DNA of 33,922 nucleotides from Symsagittifera roscoffensis (lineage: Eukaryota > Xenacoelomorpha > Acoela > Convolutidae), in the NCBI RefSeq assembly GCF_963678635.1, contig NW_026970858.1, positions 1 through 33,922 of the forward strand, read 5' to 3'. This document shows positions 7,755 through 15,910 of the stretch, piece after piece. The position numbers and the translations under genes were made by a program. Each line of letters starts with the position of its first letter. Position 1 is the first letter of the stretch. The notes below the pieces were generated by a model. It was given only the letters and a program-made list of their open reading frames with translations, was not told the origin of the DNA and searched no databases.

Positions 7755-9348
7755 TTATGATCAGTTTTTCGGTGTGGGTGAGTCCTACCCCCACTCCCCG
7801 GACAAAATCATCCATCGACGTCCCCTTCGATTGCCCAAAGTCTAGCAGATCGATGTTGGATCGTGTAACACGTAGAGGACCATCTGGGGCGACCCAGTTG
7901 GACTCGGTATTGTCATGACTGACGTATTTGATGCCGTCTTTATCGACGTCCTGAATCGTCAGGATTGTCTCTTTTGGATCTGTCGGCAGATCATGGAGCC
8001 ATTCAAGCACCCGCAAGTTCGTTAGTTCTTGCTCATGAGTCTGTTCTGCTTCTGGTTCGAACTCCACTTCCAGCTCTGATCGATCGTCGATCCAATCCTG
8101 ATCCATGTCATTCACCAAGTCGATATCTTCTAGCACCGCCACTTCGTATAGTCCTACCAGCGAGTCCATCATATCACTTACAACTATCCTGTCTACGACG
8201 AAATTATCGCCGTACGGATTGTATTTCTTCTTGTTTTTTCCTCTCTTGCTCTGGCGTGTTACCATGGTGAGAGGAAAGTCAGGTTGTATTCCTTTGTCAA
8301 TTTCAATTTGTTCCGGGCAGTCCCAGTCTTCCTCGGCATAAGGTAGAGTTTCGTCGTCCACATCTACCCGCTCGGTCAACTCCAAATCCAGTGGTAGGTC
8401 GCAATCGTCCAAGACCTCATTCCCGTCGTTTTTGTCGCGAGTACCCCTTTCATTCACCTCACAAGCAGGATCCACTATCAAATAGTCTCCCTCTTGCATG
8501 TCCGCTGGGATGCACCAGTCCTCTGACGAGGCATTGTGTGGTTTGATGTTTTCGTAATGAGCTGCTCTTCCAGTGCTCAATCGATAAAAACGACCTCCTT
8601 GGTGCACCTCTGTTATCTGAAATGGACCACGCCATTTCTTTAATAATTTTTTGGTTCCTTTTGGTGGAACCACTTTCTGGAACACCCAAACGTATTCGCC
8701 AACAGAGTAGGCTTTTGCATCAGCTGTCCTTTTATCAAACCTCCTTTTTTGTCTAATTTGCGCCTGTTGCGTGTTCCTCCTGCATAAGTCATTGAGGTCC
8801 TGCTGTCTTCTAATAACATCCCGCACGTACATTTGCGGTGCTGTTCTCTTCCCCTCATATTCAGGGTAGAAAAACGTCAACGGAAGCGCATTTTCGTGAC
8901 CCGTTAGCATCATGTGCGTAGTTATTCCCGTGGTGGAATGCTCCGTGATGTTGTAAGCACCCATCACTTGCGGCAAGTGCTTGTCCCAGTCATCCATGTA
9001 GCGTGAGCAATAGACTCTCAGCATAGGTACCAGTGTGCGATTTTGCCTCTCTACTAGACCATTCGTTTGCGGGTGATAAATGGTCGAGTGGGCCTGCGCT
9101 ACCTGCGACCTTTTCATTAACTCCTTCGTGAGATCACCCACGAATGCTTTGCCATTGTCCGATTGGAATGAGATGGGGCAGCCATGCCTCGCTATCCCCA
9201 CTTTTATCAAACGATCGCATGTTTCTTCCGCCGATGCTGTCATGCAGGGTGATGCCTCCGCATATTTCGTAAAATGGTCGATCATTACCAGCACCCGATT
9301 ATAGCCCGTTGCTGTCATGCAGATTTTCTGATGATCAATTTGCACCAC
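7699..9348 (-). CDS. pol (integrase): Gypsy-type integrase core, GPY/F module and acidic C-terminal tail
   Basis: The 549-codon frame inserts element cDNA into chromosomes. Catalytic DDE residues are visible: Asp 5 (VQIDHQKI), Asp 64 (FQSDNGKAF) and Glu 100 (GLVERQNRT), with the canonical 35-residue D-E spacing. The segment KKWRGPFQITEV (238 to 249) is the GPY/F module typical of Ty3/Gypsy integrases. Residues 275 to 549 are an unusually long acidic extension with one basic cluster (SKRGKNKKKYNPYG). The indicated start is a GTG inside the domain, not a real start: the frame extends upstream into the HHCC region but is closed by TAA at 9421 to 9423. It ends 5' of, and overlaps, the macro-like frame. 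Confidence 0.93.
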   Translation of the reverse strand: MVQIDHQKICMTATGYNRVLVMIDHFTKYAEASPCMTASAEETCDRLIKVGIARHGCPISFQSDNGKAFVGDLTKELMKRSQVAQAHSTIYHPQTNGLVERQNRTLVPMLRVYCSRYMDDWDKHLPQVMGAYNITEHSTTGITTHMMLTGHENALPLTFFYPEYEGKRTAPQMYVRDVIRRQQDLNDLCRRNTQQAQIRQKRRFDKRTADAKAYSVGEYVWVFQKVVPPKGTKKLLKKWRGPFQITEVHQGGRFYRLSTGRAAHYENIKPHNASSEDWCIPADMQEGDYLIVDPACEVNERGTRDKNDGNEVLDDCDLPLDLELTERVDVDDETLPYAEEDWDCPEQIEIDKGIQPDFPLTMVTRQSKRGKNKKKYNPYGDNFVVDRIVVSDMMDSLVGLYEVAVLEDIDLVNDMDQDWIDDRSELEVEFEPEAEQTHEQELTNLRVLEWLHDLPTDPKETILTIQDVDKDGIKYVSHDNTESNWVAPDGPLRVTRSNIDLLDFGQSKGTSMDDFVRGVGVGLTHTEKLIIKIKIGKRNRKTRDRGRER

Positions 9349-9399
9349 TTCGTTGAATCCCGACGACTCTTTTGACTGTAGGGGGAATCTTGGTTTCCT

Positions 9400-9545
9400 G
9401 GGATTCTTCGTCTGTTGACATTACAGGCATGCTGCGATCCACTTCTCACAAGCCTTCTTCAATCCCGGTCATTCGAATCGTTTATGTATCCTGTTGTATC
9501 TTTGTCCACGCCTTCATGGCCCATCTGATCATGTGAACGAAAGAG
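9400..9545 (-). pseudogene. pol (integrase): Integrase N-terminal HHCC zinc-binding region, interrupted
   Basis: Upstream of the integrase core the minus strand encodes the parts of a retroviral-type HHCC finger: a first His in HDQMGHEG (near 9525), a second in RIHKRFE (near 9480), and two Cys just before QQTKNPRKPRF (near 9420). Two in-frame stops break it, TGA at 9469 to 9471 and TAA at 9421 to 9423, and a frameshift separates the first His from the rest. These lesions argue that the copy cannot make intact integrase. Confidence 0.75.
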
Positions 9546-9599
9546 CAATTCGGTCTGGTACAGCTGTGGTAACACTATCGAATTGTATTTATAAAGGAC

Positions 9600-10268
9600 C
9601 TAGTCCTCCTCTTTACGTTTACAGGCTACAATTCCGTCCTTGTTCAGGTACAACAAGTTTTTTCTCTTCAAGTAGAATTGCTTCAAGATCTTGTAGCTGT
9701 CTTCTTCCAAGTCTCCCTTGTCAGGTGCTCCATTCTCGATCCATCTCTTCAGACTGCTCGTCATTCTATCATTTCGTTGAGCCCTTAGGAGATCCGACAG
9801 CCTGTACTTGGCTTTCAAATACGTCTTTACCACGTTCATTTGCCCACTCATTTTTTCCGGAGCATGAGCATCGTCCATCAACCTAACACACCATATCTTC
9901 TTCAAGGGTGTTGCTTCCTGAACGGATGGCTCCAGATTAGTACGGACGACTGTACTGTGTGGTAGTAATCTGGTGGGGCGTTTCGAAACTGCTATCAGCT
10001 CGAGCTCATCCGCGGCATTGTCTACCACAGTGCCCTCTTCATCTGAGGTGTACCTGTCCCTGTCTGGATCCTGATGCATTTCTCGGTCCAGCCCGCGCTG
10101 CTTCCAGTCTACCAACAAGGAGTGGATCACGATCTCCGATATATCGGAACTGGAAAATGTTTGAGATGTGTTGTCCCAGGACTGGGGCCTCGAGTCATCA
10201 CTTGAGCCGCCTGATTCCCCAACACCATATTTCAAGTTGTCTGAGATGTTTCTCGACTCCCCGGACAA
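9600..10268 (-). pseudogene. RNase H to integrase linker region, C-terminal part
   Basis: A 222-codon frame in the same phase as the 11210 to 10290 segment is separated from it by one in-frame TAG (10290 to 10292). It begins within the 42-bp repeat. Its last third (YLKAKYRLSDLLRAQRNDRM ... LLYLNKDGIVACK) corresponds to the conserved stretch that in Gypsy pol proteins lies immediately before the integrase HHCC finger. The first two thirds are acidic and Ser-rich with no recognised fold. It is in a different phase from the integrase core, so a further frameshift lies near 9550 to 9600. Confidence 0.75.
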
Positions 10269-10466
10269 AATTCTGTCCCTCAGTTGCCTCTAATCCGACT
10301 CCCCGGAAAACATTCTATCCCTCAGTTGTCTAAACCACCTCTCCCCGGACAAGTCGTCCTGTACGGGCTCAAAGCTGTCAGACTCCTCGGACAAGTCGTC
10401 CTTGACGGGCTTGAAGGTATCACACTCCCCGGACATTGTCTCGTCCCCGGACGAACAATCTGAGCT
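10257..10466. repeat. 42-bp in-frame tandem repeat encoding a 14-residue acidic motif
   Basis: On the plus strand the core CTCCCCGG (once CTCCTCGG) starts at 10257, 10299, 10341, 10383 and 10425, exactly 42 bases apart. On the coding minus strand each unit gives 14 residues around SGE/SEE followed by an acidic or aromatic patch (for example TFKPVKDDL, SFEPVQDDL, WFRQLRDRMF). Exact periodicity divisible by three indicates expansion under coding constraint. The units straddle the in-frame TAG at 10290. Confidence 0.85.
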
Positions 10467-11210
10467 CGGCTCGTATTCTTCTCTTGTATCCGTGAAATGC
10501 ACTTTCCTCGTGAAGCAAGATGTCGACTTGACCCTGACTTCTTCAGTGGCTTGGGTCTGATTCCGTGTCCCATGTTCAGTGAACGAAGTTCTCAACAAGA
10601 CCTCCTTCGGCATTGAGCTCACCAGCTGGTTGACTATCGACCTGCAATCACGTTCAACACCTCGGCTGCGAATGAATACTGGCCTCTTCTTTGTTCTCTC
10701 AGTGGCAGTCAACCGCTGCATGGTCTCCATCCAATCACTATCATGCCTATCCACTTCCCTGTCCAACAAGTCACGGAGCTTCCCCATGACGTCCGGCGCC
10801 ACGTTCACCGTCCTGTTCAATAGAGCTATGCTGTTTATACCCAGCCTGGTAAGTTCCTGCTGTACCAAATTGGATCGGACTAGTAGATCCAGCGGAATGG
10901 GCTCGCCCCTGGCTAAAACCTTTATCTGCGCGGCCGTCTCCACTGGAAGGCCAGGGTGTCCGGGTATAGGATGCCCTGACTTGTCTAACCACCTAGTAAG
11001 TGGCAGTTTGTCGTAGGTTTCCTTGCCCAGATATGAAAACCCGTCTTTGATTTCCGATTGGTTAGCCTGATTCTCCTCGAGGCGCTCATAAAATTCTGTT
11101 TTTTTACTGAGGCTATCTGCGTTCTGGTGCTTATCACGGGTACGGTGCTCTATGATCAAGTGGTATCCATCCAGGCGCACGATCCAACGACCAATATAAC
11201 TTTGGTCCAT
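10290..11210 (-). CDS. pol: RNase H C-terminal end and long inserted linker of Pol
   Basis: The first 45 residues (QSYIGRWIVRLDGYHLIIEH ... HQNADSLSK) are the end of the Gypsy RNase H domain, where NADSLSR-like motifs are conserved. The following 260 residues are an extra segment not standard in Gypsy pol. It is helical at first (VQQELTRLGINSIALLNR), then basic/Thr-rich, then the acidic 14-residue repeat. It is shifted in frame from the 11659 to 11222 RNase H segment. The stop is the TAG at 10290 to 10292, beyond which the same frame continues. Confidence 0.85.
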   Translation of the reverse strand: MDQSYIGRWIVRLDGYHLIIEHRTRDKHQNADSLSKKTEFYERLEENQANQSEIKDGFSYLGKETYDKLPLTRWLDKSGHPIPGHPGLPVETAAQIKVLARGEPIPLDLLVRSNLVQQELTRLGINSIALLNRTVNVAPDVMGKLRDLLDREVDRHDSDWMETMQRLTATERTKKRPVFIRSRGVERDCRSIVNQLVSSMPKEVLLRTSFTEHGTRNQTQATEEVRVKSTSCFTRKVHFTDTREEYEPSSDCSSGDETMSGECDTFKPVKDDLSEESDSFEPVQDDLSGERWFRQLRDRMFSGESD

Positions 11211-11221
11211 GGAATAGGTTT

Positions 11222-11659
11222 TCAGCCAGCAAGGGCACGATTATCCTCACGTAACTTGAAGGGAGCACTCCCCAAGTAGGCCCTGTATTTTTCCACGAAA
11301 GTGATCACCGAGAACATCTCCGCTTTTGGTGCGCCGTACTTCATCTCAGAATCACTCAGGACCTTACTCCCGTAGGCTATCGGACGGAGAACCGTTCTCC
11401 CGTTCCACTCCTGCTCCTGGTGAAGTATGCCCGATATCGCAACCACCGATGCATCCGTGTCCAGCACGAACATCCCCTTCTCTGTTGGCATGCCGAGGAC
11501 CGGTGCCTCGCAAAGTTCACGTTTGATGTTCTCAAATGAAACTTGTGCCTCATCGGTCCAAGTGAACTTTTTGCCCTTGTTTCTCATCAACCGCTGCATG
11601 GGGTATATTTTTTCAGCATACCCCTTGATGAACTCTCGATAATAATTAGCGAATCCCAA
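11222..11659 (-). CDS. pol (RNase H): RNase H domain (and end of RT thumb/connection)
   Basis: This frame degrades the RNA strand of the RNA-DNA hybrid during reverse transcription. It starts in the RT connection typical of Gypsy elements (GFANYYREFIKGYAEK, then KFTWTDEAQVSFENIK), followed by the RNase H strand FVLDTDAS (first catalytic Asp near residue 67 to 69), Glu 114 (PKAEMFSVI) and Asp 139 (REDNRAL). It overlaps the RT frame by 73 bases in another phase and ends shortly before the rest of RNase H continues in a third phase at 11210, so at least two frameshifts disrupt it. Confidence 0.92.
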   Translation of the reverse strand: MGFANYYREFIKGYAEKIYPMQRLMRNKGKKFTWTDEAQVSFENIKRELCEAPVLGMPTEKGMFVLDTDASVVAISGILHQEQEWNGRTVLRPIAYGSKVLSDSEMKYGAPKAEMFSVITFVEKYRAYLGSAPFKLREDNRALAG

Positions 11660-12182
11660 AAACTCATCAGCTGGGTATCTGTTTTAGGTGCCTTCCAGGT
11701 CAGCACCACTTCAACCGCTTCAGGATCTGGTCTCACTCCATGTTTATCCACCAGGCGGCCCAGATATTTTATGGAGTCTCTGAAGATTTCACACTTAGAG
11801 GGTTTACATTTCAGGCCCGCCTGCTTCATGCAAGTGAACACCTCATCCAACCTCTCTATGTGGTCCTCTAAGGCTGGTGTTGCAATCTCGACATCATCGA
11901 CATAACACATGATGAGATTCCCGTATTTCTTAGTCACACTCGTGAGTGCCTGGGCGATCAGTCGCTGGAATGTGGCCGTCGCGTTGCACAATCCGGACGG
12001 CATCCTCTTCCACTGGAACAACCCCAGCTCGCACGCGAAGCCCGTTTTTTCACGATCTTGCTTTCGGAGTGGCACTTGCCAGAACGCAGAGCCCAAATCC
12101 AACGTCGTGAAGAATTCTCGTCTCCCAGCTTGGATAGGCTCTCATCGATGCGGGGAATCGGGTATGCGTCCTTTATAGTCAC
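11587..12182 (-). pseudogene. pol (RT): Reverse transcriptase palm/fingers, frame-broken
   Basis: RNA-directed DNA polymerase of the Gypsy type. The 12102 to 11587 frame carries MDLGSAFWQVPLRK (palm motif A with catalytic Asp), KRMPSGLCNATATFQRL (motif B) and CYVDDVEIA (motif C, YVDD at residues 67 to 70), then FLGxxV-like KYLGRLVDKHG. The preceding fingers motif TIKDAYPIPRIDESLSKLGD is encoded at 12182 to about 12115 in a different frame, and the N-terminal RT part ends in yet another frame at about 12202. Catalytic residues are intact but the protein is split three ways. Confidence 0.95.
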
Positions 12183-12201
12183 TGCGTTCAGATAACGGAA
12201 A

Positions 12202-13707
12202 TCACAACAAAATCAGAGTTGCCCCCTTTCTTTTTCGCCATAACCACGCCACAAGCCCACGGGGACTTCGAGGCTCGATCATGTCATTCTCCATTAACAT
12301 CTCGATTTCCTTCCTACACGCTTCTGAATTGTGAGGGGTCATCCTTCTCGCCCCTTCCCTATGAGGTACCGAGCCCTCTTCTATCTCAATCTCGTGTTCT
12401 ACAAAATTACAGCAACCTATGTCGGCCTTATATTTCGAAAAAACGTCTGCGTTCCGACTTAGCACCGCCCTGAGCGAATCTAGTTCCTTGTCTGATATTT
12501 TACCCTTCAAATGTTCTATCTCAGGTAGGACCAGTTTATTCGCTGCTAACTCTGTTTCTGTCGGCCTCTCGGGAAAGTTGGAACAACTAGACAACCCATC
12601 ATCTGTTTCCGACTTCATTGAAAACAATTTCCTAGAAGATTTCAATTCATTTACTCTCTTCAATATACATTCTTGGTTCGCATGCAAGGGACATTTAGTT
12701 ACATCAAACTTTTTCAAGTTCTCCATACTCTGAAAGTCTGTGTTCAGAGGCAAAGCATAGCCAAGTTTCTTTCCCCTCTGTATTGTCACTGTTGTTGCTT
12801 CTGTGTTCAACAACACACTCACACACAGTCCTCTCTGAGTGAGTGAGAAGCTTCTTCCTAAAATAGCCGAGCTTTTACTGTTTGGATTTGGTGCCAGACA
12901 CACCTGTCTGTCATTGCTGAGTTCATTCAATTTCCTCATCCTAAACGTCGCTATTACGGGTTGGTTTGGTTTCAATCTAACTTGTCGATCCAGAAAAAAA
13001 GGCACCTTGGCCTGGTTAATTAAGATCTTATTAAGGGGTTTCTTTTCATACTTTCTCTCATGATCCTTGATCCTAATCAATCCGTCATTGAGATCGATCG
13101 TGACATCAAAGTTGCGTACGAAATCCCTCCCTAAGATGAATTGATCGGATTCGTCCAAATTCTCCACTACAAGGAAGCTAATCCAAAGATGTCTTCCTCC
13201 AAGCTGCAGTGAAATGATCGGGGTTCGTCCAGTCACATAGATCGCTCCCTGATTGGCAGCTGCCAACCTGATGTATGTCGGTATGAGATCCGACCTCTCA
13301 AAACCCATGTCGGTCCAAGTTTTGACTGGCATGACGCTGACCACTGTTCCCGTGTCTAGCAGTCCCTTTACTGAAAGTTGTCTGCCTTGCACGTCCAGCA
13401 CGTGTGCGGCCAGATCGGCCTCGCAACCTATGTGCACCGCATCTTGTTCGAGCATGGCGTTGTGTCCGATTCGTCTAACCATCAGCTCCTCTTGACCAAT
13501 GTATATCCGGCCAATCTGATTGTTCGCATCAGTTACGTGAGCTTTTGTGTAGATATTGATGCCATCCACATTCATTAGAATCGGGTATGGGCCATGGACT
13601 TCGATGTAATGTCCATCCACTTTCATCAGCCTCGGACCTCCTGTCGTGAGCAGCGCTCGCACTGCCCTGGAGTCCAGTTTAGGATCTTTCTCCCTCAGGT
13701 AGTCTGC
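12202..13707 (-). CDS. pol (protease): Retropepsin protease and start of RT
   Basis: Cleaves the Gag-Pol polyprotein. Counting from 13662, LLDTGTVVSVMP (101 to 112) has the aspartic-protease DTG triad and QFILGRDFV (175 to 183) is the second conserved protease motif. After a linker of about 200 residues the frame enters the Gypsy RT N-terminus (EIEMLMENDMIEPRSP) and is then lost by a frameshift near 12230. It is in the same phase as gag and separated from it only by the TAA at 13708 to 13710; the 13707 to 13662 stretch is open and sensible (ADYLREKDPKLDSRAV), so there is no independent start. DTG is intact. Confidence 0.92.
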   Translation of the reverse strand, partial: ADYLREKDPKLDSRAVRALLTTGGPRLMKVDGHYIEVHGPYPILMNVDGINIYTKAHVTDANNQIGRIYIGQEELMVRRIGHNAMLEQDAVHIGCEADLAAHVLDVQGRQLSVKGLLDTGTVVSVMPVKTWTDMGFERSDLIPTYIRLAAANQGAIYVTGRTPIISLQLGGRHLWISFLVVENLDESDQFILGRDFVRNFDVTIDLNDGLIRIKDHERKYEKKPLNKILINQAKVPFFLDRQVRLKPNQPVIATFRMRKLNELSNDRQVCLAPNPNSKSSAILGRSFSLTQRGLCVSVLLNTEATTVTIQRGKKLGYALPLNTDFQSMENLKKFDVTKCPLHANQECILKRVNELKSSRKLFSMKSETDDGLSSCSNFPERPTETELAANKLVLPEIEHLKGKISDKELDSLRAVLSRNADVFSKYKADIGCCNFVEHEIEIEEGSVPHREGARRMTPHNSEACRKEIEMLMENDMIEPRSPRGLVAWLWRKRKGATLILL

Positions 13708-14853
13708 TTAAATGTCCAAGTGGACTAGTGTAATCTCGGATGGTTCACTCAAGTTCTTGACCACCTGGTGACCTGCGACCGAGATGATGGACATTATCTT
13801 CGTCCCTTCCTTCGTCATGCCGAAAGTTCTACCAGATATAACGTTCAGTTTTAATACCTGCTTCCTGGGTTCCTCTTTGTCTTCTTTTTCCGTCGTTTTA
13901 CCCAGAATATTAAAATTTTCCCAAATATCTGTGCTCTCCAGCTCCGACCTTACCCATTGCTCCACTTCTTTCGTGACTAGCTCCTGTTTGACATTTTGCA
14001 ACGCTGTCCTTGCCGCCAGACCGTAATCCTCTTTGAGTGGTCTAGCCGACTCTGCCTCCAGGTTCGAGGCTACCACCTCATCAGGCAGTGTCTTTACCTT
14101 TTTGGTCGTGAAGGTGCTCGGTATCGTCTCCTTTCTCCGAGACTCAACCTCGTTCATCAGACGTGCTCGACTGGCCTTGACACCCGAAAGCGCCTCTTCG
14201 TGGCGGGGATGTTTCGCGTCCGCCACTGCATCCCAAAATTGAGTACAATCCGACTTGAAGTGTCCCTCCAAATTACAGAAGAAACACCTCGGACCATATT
14301 TCAAGATGATCCCTCTGACGTACTCTTCGTGATCCTCGTCGGTCGCGTCGGCGTCCTCGAGAAAGTAGCCTATCGCCTTCATGTTCTGTTTGTATGCAGA
14401 ATACGCGGAAACGTGTTGGTCCATCGAACCACAATTCGCACACGGTCTCCTCTTATCCATGTCATTGCGAGGTTTGTACCAACTGGAGTTCGCACCAGCG
14501 TTTGTCCCGCTATAGTTACCATAATTGCTGTAACGGTTTTGCGCCCTCGGTTTTATGAGTAAATATTCGCGTGACTTAATACGCAAATCATCGGGCGTGG
14601 GTACCTGGTCAAGTAACAGGCTGAAGTGTGTGGCCAACATCGTTTTCAACTCCTCACTCTTTACTCCGTCCATGAACTTTGAAGCAATCACCAAGTTTTG
14701 CTCGGATATTCTCTCATCGTGATTGCTTCTCTTCCTAAGCAATTTAAGGTCGTTCAAAAATTTGTCTATGGATTCGTCATCTCTTTGATGCCTCTTTTCG
14801 AACTTCACCATAGCCTGATGCCTTTGTACTCCAGAGCCGAAACGAGTCAACAC
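13708..14853 (-). CDS. gag: Gag C-terminal half: capsid end and nucleocapsid with zinc knuckle
   Basis: Structural protein of the virus-like particle, binding genomic RNA. Residues 1 to 100 are a helical capsid-like region (RDDESIDKFLNDLKLLRKRS). Residues 138 to 155 have a first knuckle-like CANCGSMDQHVSAYS that lacks its last Cys. CFFCNLEGHFKSDC (190 to 203) is a perfect CX2CX4HX4C knuckle. The downstream part (FWDAVADAKHPRHEEALSGV) is Lys/Glu-rich. The frame ends at TAA 13708 to 13710 and protease follows in phase. The upstream part lies in another phase (15380 to 14847). Confidence 0.93.
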   Translation of the reverse strand: MLTRFGSGVQRHQAMVKFEKRHQRDDESIDKFLNDLKLLRKRSNHDERISEQNLVIASKFMDGVKSEELKTMLATHFSLLLDQVPTPDDLRIKSREYLLIKPRAQNRYSNYGNYSGTNAGANSSWYKPRNDMDKRRPCANCGSMDQHVSAYSAYKQNMKAIGYFLEDADATDEDHEEYVRGIILKYGPRCFFCNLEGHFKSDCTQFWDAVADAKHPRHEEALSGVKASRARLMNEVESRRKETIPSTFTTKKVKTLPDEVVASNLEAESARPLKEDYGLAARTALQNVKQELVTKEVEQWVRSELESTDIWENFNILGKTTEKEDKEEPRKQVLKLNVISGRTFGMTKEGTKIMSIISVAGHQVVKNLSEPSEITLVHLDI

Positions 14854-15380
14854 GATGTCGAATATCTTGCGAGTGCTGTCTCCTCATTGGTTCTTTTCGC
14901 CATTACACAATTTAGTGCAGTACCCTCCAGGTTGCTTGTTAGCGCGCTGCACTCTTGTTTCTTGGAGAGACTCTCTTCCTCAAAGTGCAACTTCATCACT
15001 TCTATCCAAGTATCAATGCAGCCGTTTGACTTGTCTTTGTATGACTTCGGCTTTTTCAGTGTCCTTCTTGACCTCTCTCCTCTCTCGGTGGACTTCGAGA
15101 GCTTAGTGATGAATGTCTCGAGAGATCTATTCAGAGGCTCAAACATCGAGGCATACATCGTCGTGTCCTGTGAGACTGTAGTCAGATCTGGCACTGAACT
15201 GACTTGTGGCACAGTTGGCAACTTTGTCTCCGGAATAGCATCTGCCTCCGGTGGGACCGGATTTGTCCAGCCAGGCCTCGATGGGGCTGCCCTCGGCCGC
15301 TCCCTATTCCTAGGTTCGTAGTTCGTTCTCGATTTTTGCTGGGCCCTGGCATAGCTGCCCGTACCATCTCCATCATTCAT
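14847..15380 (-). pseudogene. gag: Gag middle segment, out of phase with both neighbours
   Basis: This 177-codon frame has a Pro/Arg-rich stretch, then FEPLNRSLETFITKLSKSTE and DTWIEVMKLHFEEESLSKKQ, which correspond to the start of the helical Gypsy capsid region. It overlaps the next gag frame by seven bases, indicating a frameshift at about 14850. Its ATG at 15380 is created at the junction of a 173-bp tandem duplication and is not the ancestral start. Confidence 0.8.
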
Positions 15381-15549
15381 GGCACAGTTGGCAACTTTGT
15401 CTCCGGAGTAGCATCTGCCTCCGGTGGGACCAGATTTGTCCAGCCAGGCCTCGATGAGGCTGCCCTCGTGCGCTCCCTACTCCTAGGTTCGTAGTTCGTT
15501 CTCGATTTTTGCTGGGCCCTGGCATAGCTGCCCGTACCATCTCCATCAT
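15208..15549. repeat. 173-bp tandem duplication inside gag
   Basis: Two near-identical copies lie head to tail, 15208 to 15380 and 15381 to about 15549, differing at roughly a dozen positions. The period of 173 is not a multiple of three, so the second copy shifts the gag frame. The Pro/Arg-rich peptide around PGPSKNRERTTN / RGQPHRGLAG is consequently encoded twice in incompatible phases. Confidence 0.92.
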
Positions 15550-15599
15550 CTCCGTCATTCCCTTGGGTTGGAACGATCCTCCCAATTGCTCCCATTCAA

Positions 15600-15910
15600 G
15601 ATCGCGTCAAGCTTCCGCATCATTAAGTCAGATTTGGCATCTAACTTTTTTTTCCAGGCTAGTCATCGAATGGGCGTAGGTATTATCATGATCGTTCAAC
15701 AATCGCTCGATCTCTCTTGTCATCCTAGCCTCTCTTTCCTCTGACTCCTAGTTTGCCTGTGCCAGGCTCTCCGCCAGGCATTGATCGGTGCTGCGAGTCA
15801 ATTGAGCCTGATCAACCCTCGCCTGCGATTTCACGTGAGTTAGTTCATCTCTCAAATTCTCTCGACTCTGGTGAGCTCTCTCGTCAACTTGATCTATTCA
15901 GTTCATCCAG
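15600..15910 (-). pseudogene. gag: Gag coiled-coil segment with stop and homopolymer frameshift
   Basis: Between the N-terminal gag frame and the duplication the minus strand encodes a heptad-like, Glu/Gln/Arg-rich peptide (RENLRDELTHVKSQARVDQA; ESEEREARMTREIERLL), best explained as a coiled coil. It contains one in-frame TAG at about 15750, and its phase changes at the run of T (A on the coding strand) near 15648 to 15656. Confidence 0.6.
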
